Positions 53,957-63,254 of a stretch of 64,000 bases of DNA are shown piece after piece. The DNA comes from Lachnospiraceae bacterium (lineage in GTDB: Bacteria; Bacillota; Clostridia; Lachnospirales; Lachnospiraceae), in assembly GCA_900168235.1 (NCBI GenBank), contig FUZG01000003.1, forward strand, positions 248,001-312,000. Direction: 5' to 3'. The notes below the pieces were generated by a model. That model worked only from the letters and a program-made list of their open reading frames with translations. It was not told the DNA's origin and did not search any database. Each line of letters starts with the position of its first letter. Within the stretch, counting starts at the first letter, position 1. A program made the position numbers and the translations under genes.

Positions 53957-55085
53957 ATTTTTTGTCATCCTCCATAAACCATCCTGCATCAAACACATCT
54001 ACGTCTGCTATTCCAAGCTCATGGAATTGCCTCACGTAATCGCGATATGCAGCGAGACACACCAGCGCATAGACCTCATCCCCAGGTATCTTACGCACTT
54101 CCTCAGGGTTCTTTATCTCAGCACCGCCGATCTTTTCTCCCCAGCGCTTTTCATCATTATCAATGATAAAGTACGGGGTATGTCTCTCACCATATAATTC
54201 CATAAATTTGTACATGAATGGTCCGGCACCGAAGGTTATGAGCTTCTTATCTCCAATGGCATCAAGTATCTGATCCCAGTGAAATGACTTATCCCATTCA
54301 TCTGCGATACGATATACCATACGGAGCATAGTGCCTGCGAGCGGTGAAGGCACACTGCCCGTAAGTCCATCAATATCAAGGAAAAGTCCTCCGTCAAATC
54401 CGACCTTATGAAGCTCTCTTATAACGAGCCTCCAGTCCGTAAGGAGTATGCCTCGTCCAACCGTAAAGGTATAGGGCATCTGATGCATATCGTGGATACC
54501 GTCGTTGTCATTTGCATGGAGGAATTTTAGTTCAGAACCCAGTCCTGTAATGAGTTCCACTACATTTGCAGAGAAAAGCATTGCATGACCTATATTAAGT
54601 CCAGCCCAAAATCGAGAATTATTACTATTTTTAATATTCTCAGCTTTACGGAGTTCTGCTAAAACCTTTCTAAAATCCTCTGCATCACAAAGACCGTTAC
54701 GTCGTACCCTGACGTCTCCCTGCTCCACATAGTAGCCGTTTTCCAGCACTATACGACAATCAGACCTTTTTATACGGTCCATAATGCCTATAAGTGTTTC
54801 AATAATGTCCTTCACATCCTTAATGCCTTCTGTTTCTATAAGGATATAGGGCACTTTCAGCCTGTCCGCATTATCAAGTGCATCAGAGATCACGTCTCTG
54901 AAACTGTCTGTTTTTCCCGCAGACACTGTTATGCAGCCGATGCTCAGATCATCACAGTGAGCCACACTCTGTATCTGAGCCTCTGCTTCTTTTAAGTTTT
55001 CATACGGGATCTCAAGATGCCGAAATCCCGCTTCTTTTACCGCAGCTATCAGATTACTCTTTGTTTTAATTCCGGTAATCATCAC
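53766..55085 (-). CDS. TIM barrel protein with C-terminal Rossmann-like module; overlong C-terminus
   Basis: A 439-residue frame, paralogue of 5255-6562. The barrel (1 to about 280) has IVLENGYYVEQG, AGLNIGHAML and LHANDNDG; the metal His is replaced, as in the left paralogue. The module is at about 290-380 (KLITFGAGPFMYKF, FIIDNDEKRWG, GAEIKNPEEV). After DVFDAGWFMEDDK the frame runs 60 codons into the next gene in another frame, giving a basic tail (RLRLRRFQLRRLYH) not seen in the paralogue. A lost stop or a nearby frame shift is likely. It starts four bases before the end of the Gfo/Idh fusion gene. Confidence 0.75.
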   Translation of the reverse strand: MMITGIKTKSNLIAAVKEAGFRHLEIPYENLKEAEAQIQSVAHCDDLSIGCITVSAGKTDSFRDVISDALDNADRLKVPYILIETEGIKDVKDIIETLIGIMDRIKRSDCRIVLENGYYVEQGDVRVRRNGLCDAEDFRKVLAELRKAENIKNSNNSRFWAGLNIGHAMLFSANVVELITGLGSELKFLHANDNDGIHDMHQMPYTFTVGRGILLTDWRLVIRELHKVGFDGGLFLDIDGLTGSVPSPLAGTMLRMVYRIADEWDKSFHWDQILDAIGDKKLITFGAGPFMYKFMELYGERHTPYFIIDNDEKRWGEKIGGAEIKNPEEVRKIPGDEVYALVCLAAYRDYVRQFHELGIADVDVFDAGWFMEDDKKYAETWCPDKGDTGEGTLNKWYRYDKEGRLRLRRFQLRRLYHELRNIWRKVKSLLRRIVRRDKG

Positions 55086-56905
55086 GCCTCTTTCTTAGTT
55101 TCCACGTACCTGTCCGGTACATTTGTGATTATGTCTGTTACTCCGTTTCGCGCAAATCTCGTCATATTTTTCTCTACGAGACGCGCATCTGCTCCCTGTA
55201 TAAATAAGGGTTCCTGACCGCCCCAGGCTCTGACAGCGTGATCACCGCCCTTGAAGCGCTCAGGCACTTCTGTATCCAGGCAGTAGCATGAAGGATGCAG
55301 AGCCTCTGCATTTGCCTCGTCAGCACCTTTTACGCATGCTGCGAGACTTCCTGCCAACATTCCGGTCTTCGCTTTTGGATCAAGTTCTTTCATATGCTTT
55401 ATGGATTCCATGAGGAATGACGACCATACGATGTACTTTTCTACGCCATGCCTGCGGACTATCTCCAGAGCTTTCTCCTCAAGCCCCTCATACCTGTAAA
55501 CAGAAGTTTTGAGCTCGATATTAAGGAGCAGTCCGTTTTTCTCCATATAAGGTTTTAAGAGCTCGAGGGTCTCATCAAGGGTCGGGATCTCTGTATAGCT
55601 TCCATCCCTCTTATCGATCTTTATGCGCTTAAGCTCATCTAACGTATAGTCCCTGAGATTCCCCTTGCCATCCACTGTCACACGGTCGAGGGTCTCGTCA
55701 TGAAAGACCACGACTTCTCCGTCTTTTGATAGCTGGATATCTGTCTCTATGCCTGTAAGAGCGTTTCCAAGCTCTGCTGCTGCCTTAAAGGCTTCAAGGG
55801 TATTTTCCGGATACTCCATGGACATACCGCGGTGAGCCCACACACGCACAGGGGGCATCTCATCTATCGCCTTCTGCACTTTTCCTCTCCGCTCTGCATT
55901 TTCCGCAAGGAACTGTTCCATTACAGCTGACCTTGCGATGCTTTCTTTTTTAAGTACTCTGCGCTCAGCCTCAGACGAACTGTCATCTCTCACGAGACTC
56001 CTGATGTGTCTCACAAAGGCACCAGCCTCATACTGAAGTCCAGATCCTTCAAATGAAGCCTCATGCTTTTCCTGCCTGTTCGGATCTTCATATCGCACAC
56101 TGAAACGCTTTGTGAGCCACCAGGGTGCATCTCCGAGGATATATCCGTCTGTTCCTGATATAAGTATCTGACCTTCACTCTTTACCCCAAGTCCGCACTT
56201 AGCTGTAGCAAACCTTCCGTCACCATAGTCAAATACTGCCTTGGTATAGAGATCCAGCCCGTTCTCAGCATAGGTCGAGTAGAAATGAACATCCTTATAA
56301 TCCGTGCCATAAATACGGAATACCGGGAGCATGTTATAGCTTCCAAGTTCCAGGAAGCTTCCGCCATATTTCAGATCTGTAAGCTCTCGAGTGTTTTTCC
56401 CTTCAAGCTTCGTAAATGCTGCCTCTATATCTCGGACAGCTCCTATGTGTCCTGAGTGAGCTTCTTCCATCATTTTATGGAAGCCCTCGCAGTAGGCTGT
56501 CTTCAGCGCTTCTAAAAGGATCAGACCTTTTTCCTCCGCAAGACTGTACAGTTCCTCTGCATCGCTTTTTGAAAAGCTTATAGGTTTCTCACAGAGCACA
56601 TGCTTCCCATGTTCAAGTGCAGTGCGTGCATATCCCACGTGTGTTTCATGAGGTGACGCGATATATACGGCATCTACCGCTGAGAGAAATTCCTCTATAT
56701 CGTCAAATGCGTTTTTCAATCCCTGAAGCTTTGCAAACCGTTCCGCACTTTTCCTGCGGACATTGTACACCGCTGTCACTTCCAGAAATTTTACGTCCCC
56801 GACTGACTGCACGAATCTCTCAGCTATACGGCCTGTACCTATGACACCCAGACGGATATCTTTTTCTGTGAGCTTATTTACGATTTTTTTAATTATTCCG
56901 TTCAT
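55082..56905 (-). CDS. Gfo/Idh/MocA oxidoreductase fused to glycerophosphodiester phosphodiesterase
   Basis: A 607-residue fusion starting at the ATG at 56905 (GGGGAT upstream). Residues about 20-340 are an NAD(P)-dependent oxidoreductase: GVIGTGRIAERF, CEKPISF (catalytic Lys) and FLELGSYNMLPV. Residues about 357-607 are a GDPD barrel: WAHRGMSMEYPENTLEAF with the catalytic His/Arg, GIETDIQLSKDG with metal Glu/Asp, and FHDETLDR with the second His. The first domain is closely similar to the C-terminal domain of 60897-62243. The fusion links a polyol or sugar redox step to phosphodiester hydrolysis, perhaps turnover of a glycerophosphate-bearing polymer. Confidence 0.85.
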   Translation of the reverse strand: MNGIIKKIVNKLTEKDIRLGVIGTGRIAERFVQSVGDVKFLEVTAVYNVRRKSAERFAKLQGLKNAFDDIEEFLSAVDAVYIASPHETHVGYARTALEHGKHVLCEKPISFSKSDAEELYSLAEEKGLILLEALKTAYCEGFHKMMEEAHSGHIGAVRDIEAAFTKLEGKNTRELTDLKYGGSFLELGSYNMLPVFRIYGTDYKDVHFYSTYAENGLDLYTKAVFDYGDGRFATAKCGLGVKSEGQILISGTDGYILGDAPWWLTKRFSVRYEDPNRQEKHEASFEGSGLQYEAGAFVRHIRSLVRDDSSSEAERRVLKKESIARSAVMEQFLAENAERRGKVQKAIDEMPPVRVWAHRGMSMEYPENTLEAFKAAAELGNALTGIETDIQLSKDGEVVVFHDETLDRVTVDGKGNLRDYTLDELKRIKIDKRDGSYTEIPTLDETLELLKPYMEKNGLLLNIELKTSVYRYEGLEEKALEIVRRHGVEKYIVWSSFLMESIKHMKELDPKAKTGMLAGSLAACVKGADEANAEALHPSCYCLDTEVPERFKGGDHAVRAWGGQEPLFIQGADARLVEKNMTRFARNGVTDIITNVPDRYVETKKEA

Positions 56906-56961
56906 ATTTATCCCCGCAAAACGCCGTAAAGTTGGGATCATAAAATGACCCCAACTTTAAC

Positions 56962-58749
56962 TTACGCATTTTCAACTGTCTGCTTAAATGCAGCTTCCAT
57001 TACTTCACGCTTATCCTTCTCATGAACTTTTCCGTCACGAACTTCGTAAACGATGTCACAGTTACGGATAGTTGTGAGACGGTGAGCAATGATAATAAGT
57101 GTACGTGAACCTGCAAGTTTATCAATAGACTCCATAACGGCTGTCTCTGTCTCAGTATCAAGAGCAGATGTAGCTTCATCAAGGATCAGTACTTCAGGCT
57201 CGTTATAAAGTGCTCTTGCGATACCGATTCTCTGTCTCTGTCCGCCGGAGAGCTTTACGCCCATTGCACCGATGTTGCTGTCGAGGTCCATATCATGCTC
57301 TCTGAAATAGTCAGCAAGCTGTGCCTCTTCCAGCGCTTTCCATACACGCGCATCATCGGTATCTTCCTTTGAATAACCAAAAGCTACGTTTGCACGGATA
57401 GTATCGTCAATAAGATAGATATTCTGTGGAATATAACCCACGTGCTTATGCCATGCATGGAGATGATCATATACATCATGACCATTTACCATTACATGTC
57501 CGCCCTCAGGCTTCAGAACTCCGAGGATCACGTCTGCAAGTGTTGTCTTACCTGCACCGGACGGGCCGATAAATGCCACAGACTTATTGTATGGTATCTC
57601 CATATCGATCTCATTCAGGATCACAGCCTCAGGCTTAGAAGGATAGAAGAACTTCACCTTATCAAGACGGATGCCGTCCTTCATGGAAAGCTCTGTAGTG
57701 TCCTGATTGTCCTTCAGAACTTCCAGACGAAGACCCTCAATGTCATGGAGATCTTTATAAACACTGTCTACAGAGGACTTTGCGCCTGTGATGACAGAGA
57801 AACATCCGCTGATACGGTTAAAGGACGGGAGCAGACGATATGCTGCTACTACAAATACTGACAGGATCGGAACAAAGCTCACCATATCCTCACCGGAAAG
57901 CACGCGGAATGCTACATATCCGAGAAGTCCGCATACTACAACCACCTCCATGATAGGACGAGGCACGATAGAGATAAGGAGTGACTGTCTGGAGAGATTT
58001 GTGGACTTAATATAGTTTTCATTGTAGTGATCAAGGAAATACTGCTCACGGTTTGCTACCTTGATCTCCTTGATTCCCTGAAATGACTGGATGAACCACT
58101 TATTCTGCTCAGCACCGATCACACGCTGTTTCTGACCGATAGCAACAAGCTTTTTCTTAAATACTACGAGTACGAAGTACAGGAAGAAAAGCATAAGGAC
58201 GAGGATGAACATTGTAGTCCCTATATCTTCCAGCATCAGGAACACAACGAGGAATGATACTGTCATGATCTCTGTAGCAAGCTGGATGATATTTAAGAGC
58301 ACCTGGAAAAAGCTTCCTACGTCACCGCTGCAGTTTCTCTGGAGCTCTGCCACGCTGTGTGACACGTGGAAGAGATAATCCTGAGACATATAGCACTGCA
58401 TGAGCTTATATGAGATACGTCTCTGGTTATTTGTGGTGTACTTAAACTGCAGATTATAAAGGAAGATGAGGTACAGATTTTTTACCACATATACCCCGAT
58501 CATTATCATCGCAAGTACAAAAATATACTCTCGTACTTCACTGATATGAAGCACTTCTCCAATGAACCTGTAGTACTTATTGGTCTCGATGATATCCGGC
58601 TTTGTCACTACGTTTACAACCGGAAGAACCGCTGAAATACTGATGGTCTCAAAAAATGATCCGATCGCGATACATACTGCAAGGATCATCAGGTTTCGTT
58701 TCTGACGCTTGTCCAGAATGTAGTTGATCTTCTTAAATATGTTCCACAT
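56962..58749 (-). CDS. ABC transporter, fused permease/ATPase (MsbA/PglK type)
   Basis: A 595-residue half-transporter. About six membrane segments lie in residues 20-320. The ATPase half has GPSGAGKTT at 395-403, LSGGQRQRIGIARAL, VLILDEATSAL and IIIAHRLTTI. Related proteins flip lipid-linked oligosaccharides (PglK) or lipids (MsbA); acting as a homodimer. In this locus it is the best candidate for moving the completed glycan-lipid across the membrane. It stands 56 bases from the Gfo/Idh-GDPD gene. Confidence 0.88.
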   Translation of the reverse strand: MWNIFKKINYILDKRQKRNLMILAVCIAIGSFFETISISAVLPVVNVVTKPDIIETNKYYRFIGEVLHISEVREYIFVLAMIMIGVYVVKNLYLIFLYNLQFKYTTNNQRRISYKLMQCYMSQDYLFHVSHSVAELQRNCSGDVGSFFQVLLNIIQLATEIMTVSFLVVFLMLEDIGTTMFILVLMLFFLYFVLVVFKKKLVAIGQKQRVIGAEQNKWFIQSFQGIKEIKVANREQYFLDHYNENYIKSTNLSRQSLLISIVPRPIMEVVVVCGLLGYVAFRVLSGEDMVSFVPILSVFVVAAYRLLPSFNRISGCFSVITGAKSSVDSVYKDLHDIEGLRLEVLKDNQDTTELSMKDGIRLDKVKFFYPSKPEAVILNEIDMEIPYNKSVAFIGPSGAGKTTLADVILGVLKPEGGHVMVNGHDVYDHLHAWHKHVGYIPQNIYLIDDTIRANVAFGYSKEDTDDARVWKALEEAQLADYFREHDMDLDSNIGAMGVKLSGGQRQRIGIARALYNEPEVLILDEATSALDTETETAVMESIDKLAGSRTLIIIAHRLTTIRNCDIVYEVRDGKVHEKDKREVMEAAFKQTVENA

Positions 58750-58787
58750 TTGTTTCTATTGCCTTTCTGTTAAGCGTGAGCAAAAGC

Positions 58788-59852
58788 TCATTTCCTGGCA
58801 TTATTATAATAATGCTGAGGATTTTTCCCATTCTTAACTATTCCATGATCCAAAAGTATCAGATCACGGTATTTATCGCCTCTGCCGGACCTCGTGATCC
58901 TGGCAGCGAGACTTACCTGTGACTGTCCTGCAATGAGCGCGCTGCAGTGAGCGAGCGTCTCCATATCGCGCAGTACTTCGAGCCCCAGATTGTAGTGATG
59001 GAGAGGTCTGTCATCATTTGAAAATGCCACTGACGTATCTCCCTCTGCCCTGTACACATCACTGTAACACAGGAGCTTCTCACCAAATCTCTCTTTGAAG
59101 GAAGCAAGCGCTTCTTTATCATCCGTAGCGAGGAAAACTTTATCATACGTGCCTTTTTTCAGCAAGTTTTCAGCTTTCTCCATCTCTTCCGCAGGTCCTG
59201 CATATACCGGATGACCATCAAGCCCTCTTTTATAATCTGTACCTCTGAAATGCACACCGATCACGCGATTCCAGTCTCCGTCATAGAGTTTACTGAGATT
59301 TTCATCTATATAACTCTGGACTGCTTTATTGAGACGGATATACTTGTGATCAATTCTGCCCATGATCTCGATATATCTGTCGGAATAGCCGTATATACCA
59401 TCTCTCTCCCTCATGATGTTCTCATTAAGGGTATGTACAAACTCGGATCTCACGACATTCCGGCTCTGCTCTGCATCTGACGGCTCGATCCCTGCGGGTT
59501 CTTCATAAAAATACCGGAAGGGATTAGTGTGTCCGTTTACAGGCTCTTTTTCCGTATAAAGATAGTCTTCCGTAAAACGCACCACCGGAGTCATATGATA
59601 GTAATCCGCCACATAGAGATACATAAGGAGTCTGCCGTACTCCGCAAAGAAGCCGTCTCCTCTGTCGCCCATTACTATGTAATAAATATTCCGATCAGGA
59701 TTTTTATCTCCGAGACATCTAAACCGAAACACCTCCGGATCAGTCTGCATCGCTTTTGTGATATAGTCGGGATCTGCACTATGCTTATAGGCGTAGAGTG
59801 CTGCGCCGAGTCTCGGATGATCCGTTATCAATTTTTTTAAGAAACTATTCAT
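58788..59852 (-). CDS. Fucosyltransferase-like protein (NodZ/GT23-GT11 superfamily)
   Basis: A 354-residue protein. VIGVHFRGTDYKRG around residues 197-210 is motif I of alpha-1,6/alpha-1,2 and O-fucosyltransferases, whose Arg binds GDP-fucose. VFLATDDKEAL and LAHCSALIAGQSQVSLAAR match later motifs. YYIVMGDRGDGFFAEYGRLL at the N-terminal side is the first Rossmann strand. The start overlaps the neighbouring GT2 stop by four bases. GDP-fucose could come from the SDR at 18383, if that and a dehydratase are expressed. Confidence 0.78.
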   Translation of the reverse strand: MNSFLKKLITDHPRLGAALYAYKHSADPDYITKAMQTDPEVFRFRCLGDKNPDRNIYYIVMGDRGDGFFAEYGRLLMYLYVADYYHMTPVVRFTEDYLYTEKEPVNGHTNPFRYFYEEPAGIEPSDAEQSRNVVRSEFVHTLNENIMRERDGIYGYSDRYIEIMGRIDHKYIRLNKAVQSYIDENLSKLYDGDWNRVIGVHFRGTDYKRGLDGHPVYAGPAEEMEKAENLLKKGTYDKVFLATDDKEALASFKERFGEKLLCYSDVYRAEGDTSVAFSNDDRPLHHYNLGLEVLRDMETLAHCSALIAGQSQVSLAARITRSGRGDKYRDLILLDHGIVKNGKNPQHYYNNARK

Positions 59853-60856
59853 GTGTCTATCGCCTTCTTATGAAGGACCTTTCTTGCCTGATAGTTGAGA
59901 TACGGGCTCACGATAAAAAGTCCGAAAAGGATAGTCTGCACAGGTGACAGCATCCTTTTCCCATGAGCTTTTCTATATACATCTGCATAGGTATCAAAGA
60001 GTTCATGTCTGAGCCCGGTTTTCTCCGGAAAGTGATATCTGATGCCGTAGTAGTAGTACTGGAATCTTTTCAGGAAATCCAGATAGCAGATACGTACGAG
60101 TTCCCGCTCTCCCTTTTCTTCAAAGAACCGTATCCTGTCAAGAAGTGCCGGTATGCAATCCAGTCTTTTCATAGAAAAACTTGATTTTGTGATACTCTTT
60201 TTTTCTACCCTGTAATAGAAAAGCACGTCATCCGTATATGTGACGCGCTTCGCATGATCTAAAAGGTAGTGCGCCAGATATTCGTCTTCATGGATTTTTC
60301 CGTCAGGATAATGCAGACCGTTAAAAAGCTCTTTTTTACAGAGCTTCTCCCAAGGAACTATAGAGTCGAACTTCCTGTCATCAAAAAGCTTCAGGAATTT
60401 ATCCGCGCCTTCATAAGTATCTACTCTGCGGTTCTCATTTACATGAAACTCATAATCCGGCAGATCACCTGTCGTCATTGTGCAGACGCACATATCCGCA
60501 TCAGTTTCTATTAAAGTTTTGTAAAGAGTCTCGACAGTTTTCGGACTTATGTAGTCATCCGCATCTACCTGCAGGATATATTCACCCTTTGCAGAATTTA
60601 TGAGTGCGTTTCTCGCTGATGCGACTCCTGCATTTTCCTGATGGATGACTCTTATCCTGCCATCGGATGATGCACACTCGTCAGCTATTTCACCTGTCCT
60701 GTCCTTTGATCCATCATCTACTACGATGATCTCCAGATTTTCCCAGGACTGATGAGAAATACTCATTATACACTGTTTTATATATTTCTCTGCCTCGTAT
60801 GCCGGCACCAATACCGATATCAGAGGCAGAGCACTTTCTACACTGTTTTTTCGCAT
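59849..60856 (-). CDS. GT2 glycosyltransferase, no Rossmann-like module
   Basis: A 335-residue family 2 transferase: LISVLVPAYEAEKYI, IVVDDGSKDRT, LQVDADDYIS (DXD). It ends with a short basic tail after a hydrophobic stretch (VQTILFGLFIVSPYLN) that may attach it to the membrane. It lacks the C-terminal module of the other GT2s in the window. It is coupled to the fucosyltransferase-like gene. Confidence 0.87.
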   Translation of the reverse strand: MRKNSVESALPLISVLVPAYEAEKYIKQCIMSISHQSWENLEIIVVDDGSKDRTGEIADECASSDGRIRVIHQENAGVASARNALINSAKGEYILQVDADDYISPKTVETLYKTLIETDADMCVCTMTTGDLPDYEFHVNENRRVDTYEGADKFLKLFDDRKFDSIVPWEKLCKKELFNGLHYPDGKIHEDEYLAHYLLDHAKRVTYTDDVLFYYRVEKKSITKSSFSMKRLDCIPALLDRIRFFEEKGERELVRICYLDFLKRFQYYYYGIRYHFPEKTGLRHELFDTYADVYRKAHGKRMLSPVQTILFGLFIVSPYLNYQARKVLHKKAIDT

Positions 60857-60896
60857 ACGTCCGTGATTATATCACACTATCTGACCATCAGTCTAA

Positions 60897-62243
60897 TTAC
60901 AGTCTTCCCCGCTGCCGTAAAAATTTCTCAACTACATCCGCCATGGCAATGGATTCCTCGGATGTGAGGCGGTAGCCGTTTTCGGAGCTTCCATTTATCT
61001 TGCGCACAAATTCTGCGATCTCATAGCGGAATCCGTCACCCTGAAAAACAGGCTCATAATGCTCTATCTTATTTGGATCTTCATATCGGATATCAAACTT
61101 ATGAGTGAGCCACCAGGGCGACTGGGCAATGATATAACCCTCTGTGCCCGCGATGACGAGCTGTCCTTCGCTTTTTACGCCTACTCCTGCCTTCGCTGTT
61201 GCAAAACCGTTCTTGTAACGGATCATTATCTGGGTATAGTGATCGATGCCGTTCGGTCCGTCGATGCAGTCGATCCTGATATCCTGAAAATCCATACCCA
61301 TGAGCTTTATTATGGGCAGAAGCGGGTAGCTTCCGTTTTCGAGAAATGCTCCGCCGTACTTTTCATCAGTCATCTCTCTGGAGTCTTTACTCGCGATTCT
61401 TGTAAAAACCGCAGTAACATCGCGGATCTCACCAATCTTTCCGCTCTTTGCCACATTGATGAGCTGCTGGAATCCCGGACAATACGCCGTTTTGATTCCT
61501 TCCATGAGGACGATTCCTTTTTCCTCAGCGAGTTTATACAACTCTTCTGCCTGCTCTCTTGTAAAGGTGAGCGGTTTTTCAGAAAGGACGTGCTTATCTG
61601 CAAGAAGTGCTTTTTTTGCATACTCATAGTGAGTCTCATTTGGAGACTCGATATAAACCGCGTGCACCGAATCAAGAAATTTATCATAATCCTGATGCTC
61701 TACAGGCACGTTGAATCTCTTAGTGAACTTTTCTGCAGTACCGTCTGTTGTATCCGGATTAAACGCAGCTACGATCTCAACTCCGCTCACGAACTTTGAC
61801 TCATCATAAAATCTCGGAGCGAGACGGCCTGTTCCTACAAGTCCCAGGTTCACGAGCTCATTTGAATTGTTCCGCTTCATGGTACTTGAGATACCGGGAG
61901 TCCGGGGCAGATAAACCACCTTGCAGAATGCATTCAGATAATCAAAGTGTCCAACCCAGTCTGATCCGACCGTAAATATGTCTACGTCATATTTCTGGAT
62001 ATCTTCAATTTTTTGTCCATCATGATCCTCTACGATGATCTCGTCTGCAAATCCGGTCTTTTTTACGTTTTCGATCCTTGTCATGATGGGATCGACTACA
62101 TTTACCTTACCGCGCGCCTCATCAAAGTGCTGGGTCGTGACTCCCACCACCAGATAGTCACCCAGCTCTTTTGCATGCTTCAAAAGATTGTAATGTCCCT
62201 CATGAAAGAGATCGAATGTTCCGTATGTGATAACCTTTTTCAT
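60897..62243 (-). CDS. Cytidylyltransferase fused to Gfo/Idh/MocA oxidoreductase
   Basis: A 448-residue fusion. Residues 1-126 are a TagD/GCT-type cytidylyltransferase: GTFDLFHEGHYNLL with HxGH at 14-17, GSDWVG, and PRTPGISSTMKR as the nucleotide loop. Residues 131-448 are the oxidoreductase: GLVGTGRLA at 134-142, SEKPLTF at 221-227, YGGAFLENGSYPLLP. The two catalytic parts would act in sequence, for example reduction of a phosphoketo compound and its activation as a CDP-polyol. Next gene downstream is a GT2, upstream is LicD, which could be the user of the CDP product. Confidence 0.87.
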   Translation of the reverse strand: MKKVITYGTFDLFHEGHYNLLKHAKELGDYLVVGVTTQHFDEARGKVNVVDPIMTRIENVKKTGFADEIIVEDHDGQKIEDIQKYDVDIFTVGSDWVGHFDYLNAFCKVVYLPRTPGISSTMKRNNSNELVNLGLVGTGRLAPRFYDESKFVSGVEIVAAFNPDTTDGTAEKFTKRFNVPVEHQDYDKFLDSVHAVYIESPNETHYEYAKKALLADKHVLSEKPLTFTREQAEELYKLAEEKGIVLMEGIKTAYCPGFQQLINVAKSGKIGEIRDVTAVFTRIASKDSREMTDEKYGGAFLENGSYPLLPIIKLMGMDFQDIRIDCIDGPNGIDHYTQIMIRYKNGFATAKAGVGVKSEGQLVIAGTEGYIIAQSPWWLTHKFDIRYEDPNKIEHYEPVFQGDGFRYEIAEFVRKINGSSENGYRLTSEESIAMADVVEKFLRQRGRL

Positions 62244-62267
62244 AAATATTGTCCCGCCTGAGTGTTT

Positions 62268-63242
62268 TTAGAGTGTAAGATCTTCGTCTGTTAAAACCGG
62301 ATGGTTCTTTTTATTTTTGAGATAATATGTGTACGGTCTGTCCACATCGAAAAGTGTGCCGCCGTGAACACTGGGCGCCGCATGGGGAGTTCTCCATCCT
62401 TCCCCATACTCAGCCCGAAGTGCCCTGTCGTAGTTTACCGGCACAGGAATCTCCATAAATTCAAACTTCCTGTATTCCAGGTTTTCATAATCTTCACGGT
62501 GCCTGTACATACGTCCTGAACCAAAGGTCATTGCAGTTACGTATGTGCTGTCCTTGTGATCATTGTATCTCTCAGAAACTTCCTCAAACTGACGGTAGAT
62601 CTTGTCATAGTCATAGATCTTTTTGCCGATACCGGTCATTACAAGCCAGTGGAAGACTGCTTTTCCGATGCGATTTACAAATGTGGTCGCCTGATCCTTA
62701 TACCACTCAGAATAGTATGCCATGCGCTCGTATTTAAGCTTGAGCTCTGCCATTTCCCTTTCCTGCTCCGCAAACTGCTCTTCTGTATCAGCAACCGCAT
62801 CGAAGGGATAAATATCTATAAAGATACCCTGATTAAAAACAACGTTTTCATTGTATTCAGAGCTCAGGATACCTGTTGTATCACTTCTTCTGAGCTGAGC
62901 TATACGCCGGAGGCTTCCTCTGTCAGTATACTCTGTCTGGAGGAAATACGGACCGGAAAGCTCCTTTGGAGCTACCTCACAGAATTTCTCATAATCTTCT
63001 CTGAGCATTGCGATATCGATATCATCATCCCACGGGATAAACCCGCCGTGACGCACGGCTCCGAGCTGAGTCCCTGCAAAGGATGCATATTTCAGATCAT
63101 ATTTTTTGCATATACGATCCATCTCAGCAAGGAGATCCAGTTCAACTGCCCATACCTGTTTTCTCTTTTTTGTTACGAGAAATCCGTTTCTTTCTTCCGG
63201 TTCCAGAAATCCTTCCGGAATTTTTATCTTAAGATCAACCAT
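62268..63242 (-). CDS. LicD family phosphotransferase
   Basis: A 324-residue LicD protein: KYASFAGTQLGAVRHGG then FIPWDDDIDIAMLREDYEKF, with the Asp cluster intact. It is longer than the LicD at 40346 and has a distinct C-terminal region (YRKFEFMEIPVPVNYDRAL). It would transfer a phosphate-linked group from a CDP donor to the glycan, possibly that made by the cytidylyltransferase 25 bases downstream. Confidence 0.85.
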   Translation of the reverse strand: MVDLKIKIPEGFLEPEERNGFLVTKKRKQVWAVELDLLAEMDRICKKYDLKYASFAGTQLGAVRHGGFIPWDDDIDIAMLREDYEKFCEVAPKELSGPYFLQTEYTDRGSLRRIAQLRRSDTTGILSSEYNENVVFNQGIFIDIYPFDAVADTEEQFAEQEREMAELKLKYERMAYYSEWYKDQATTFVNRIGKAVFHWLVMTGIGKKIYDYDKIYRQFEEVSERYNDHKDSTYVTAMTFGSGRMYRHREDYENLEYRKFEFMEIPVPVNYDRALRAEYGEGWRTPHAAPSVHGGTLFDVDRPYTYYLKNKKNHPVLTDEDLTL

Positions 63243-63254
63243 CTATCTTGTTCC

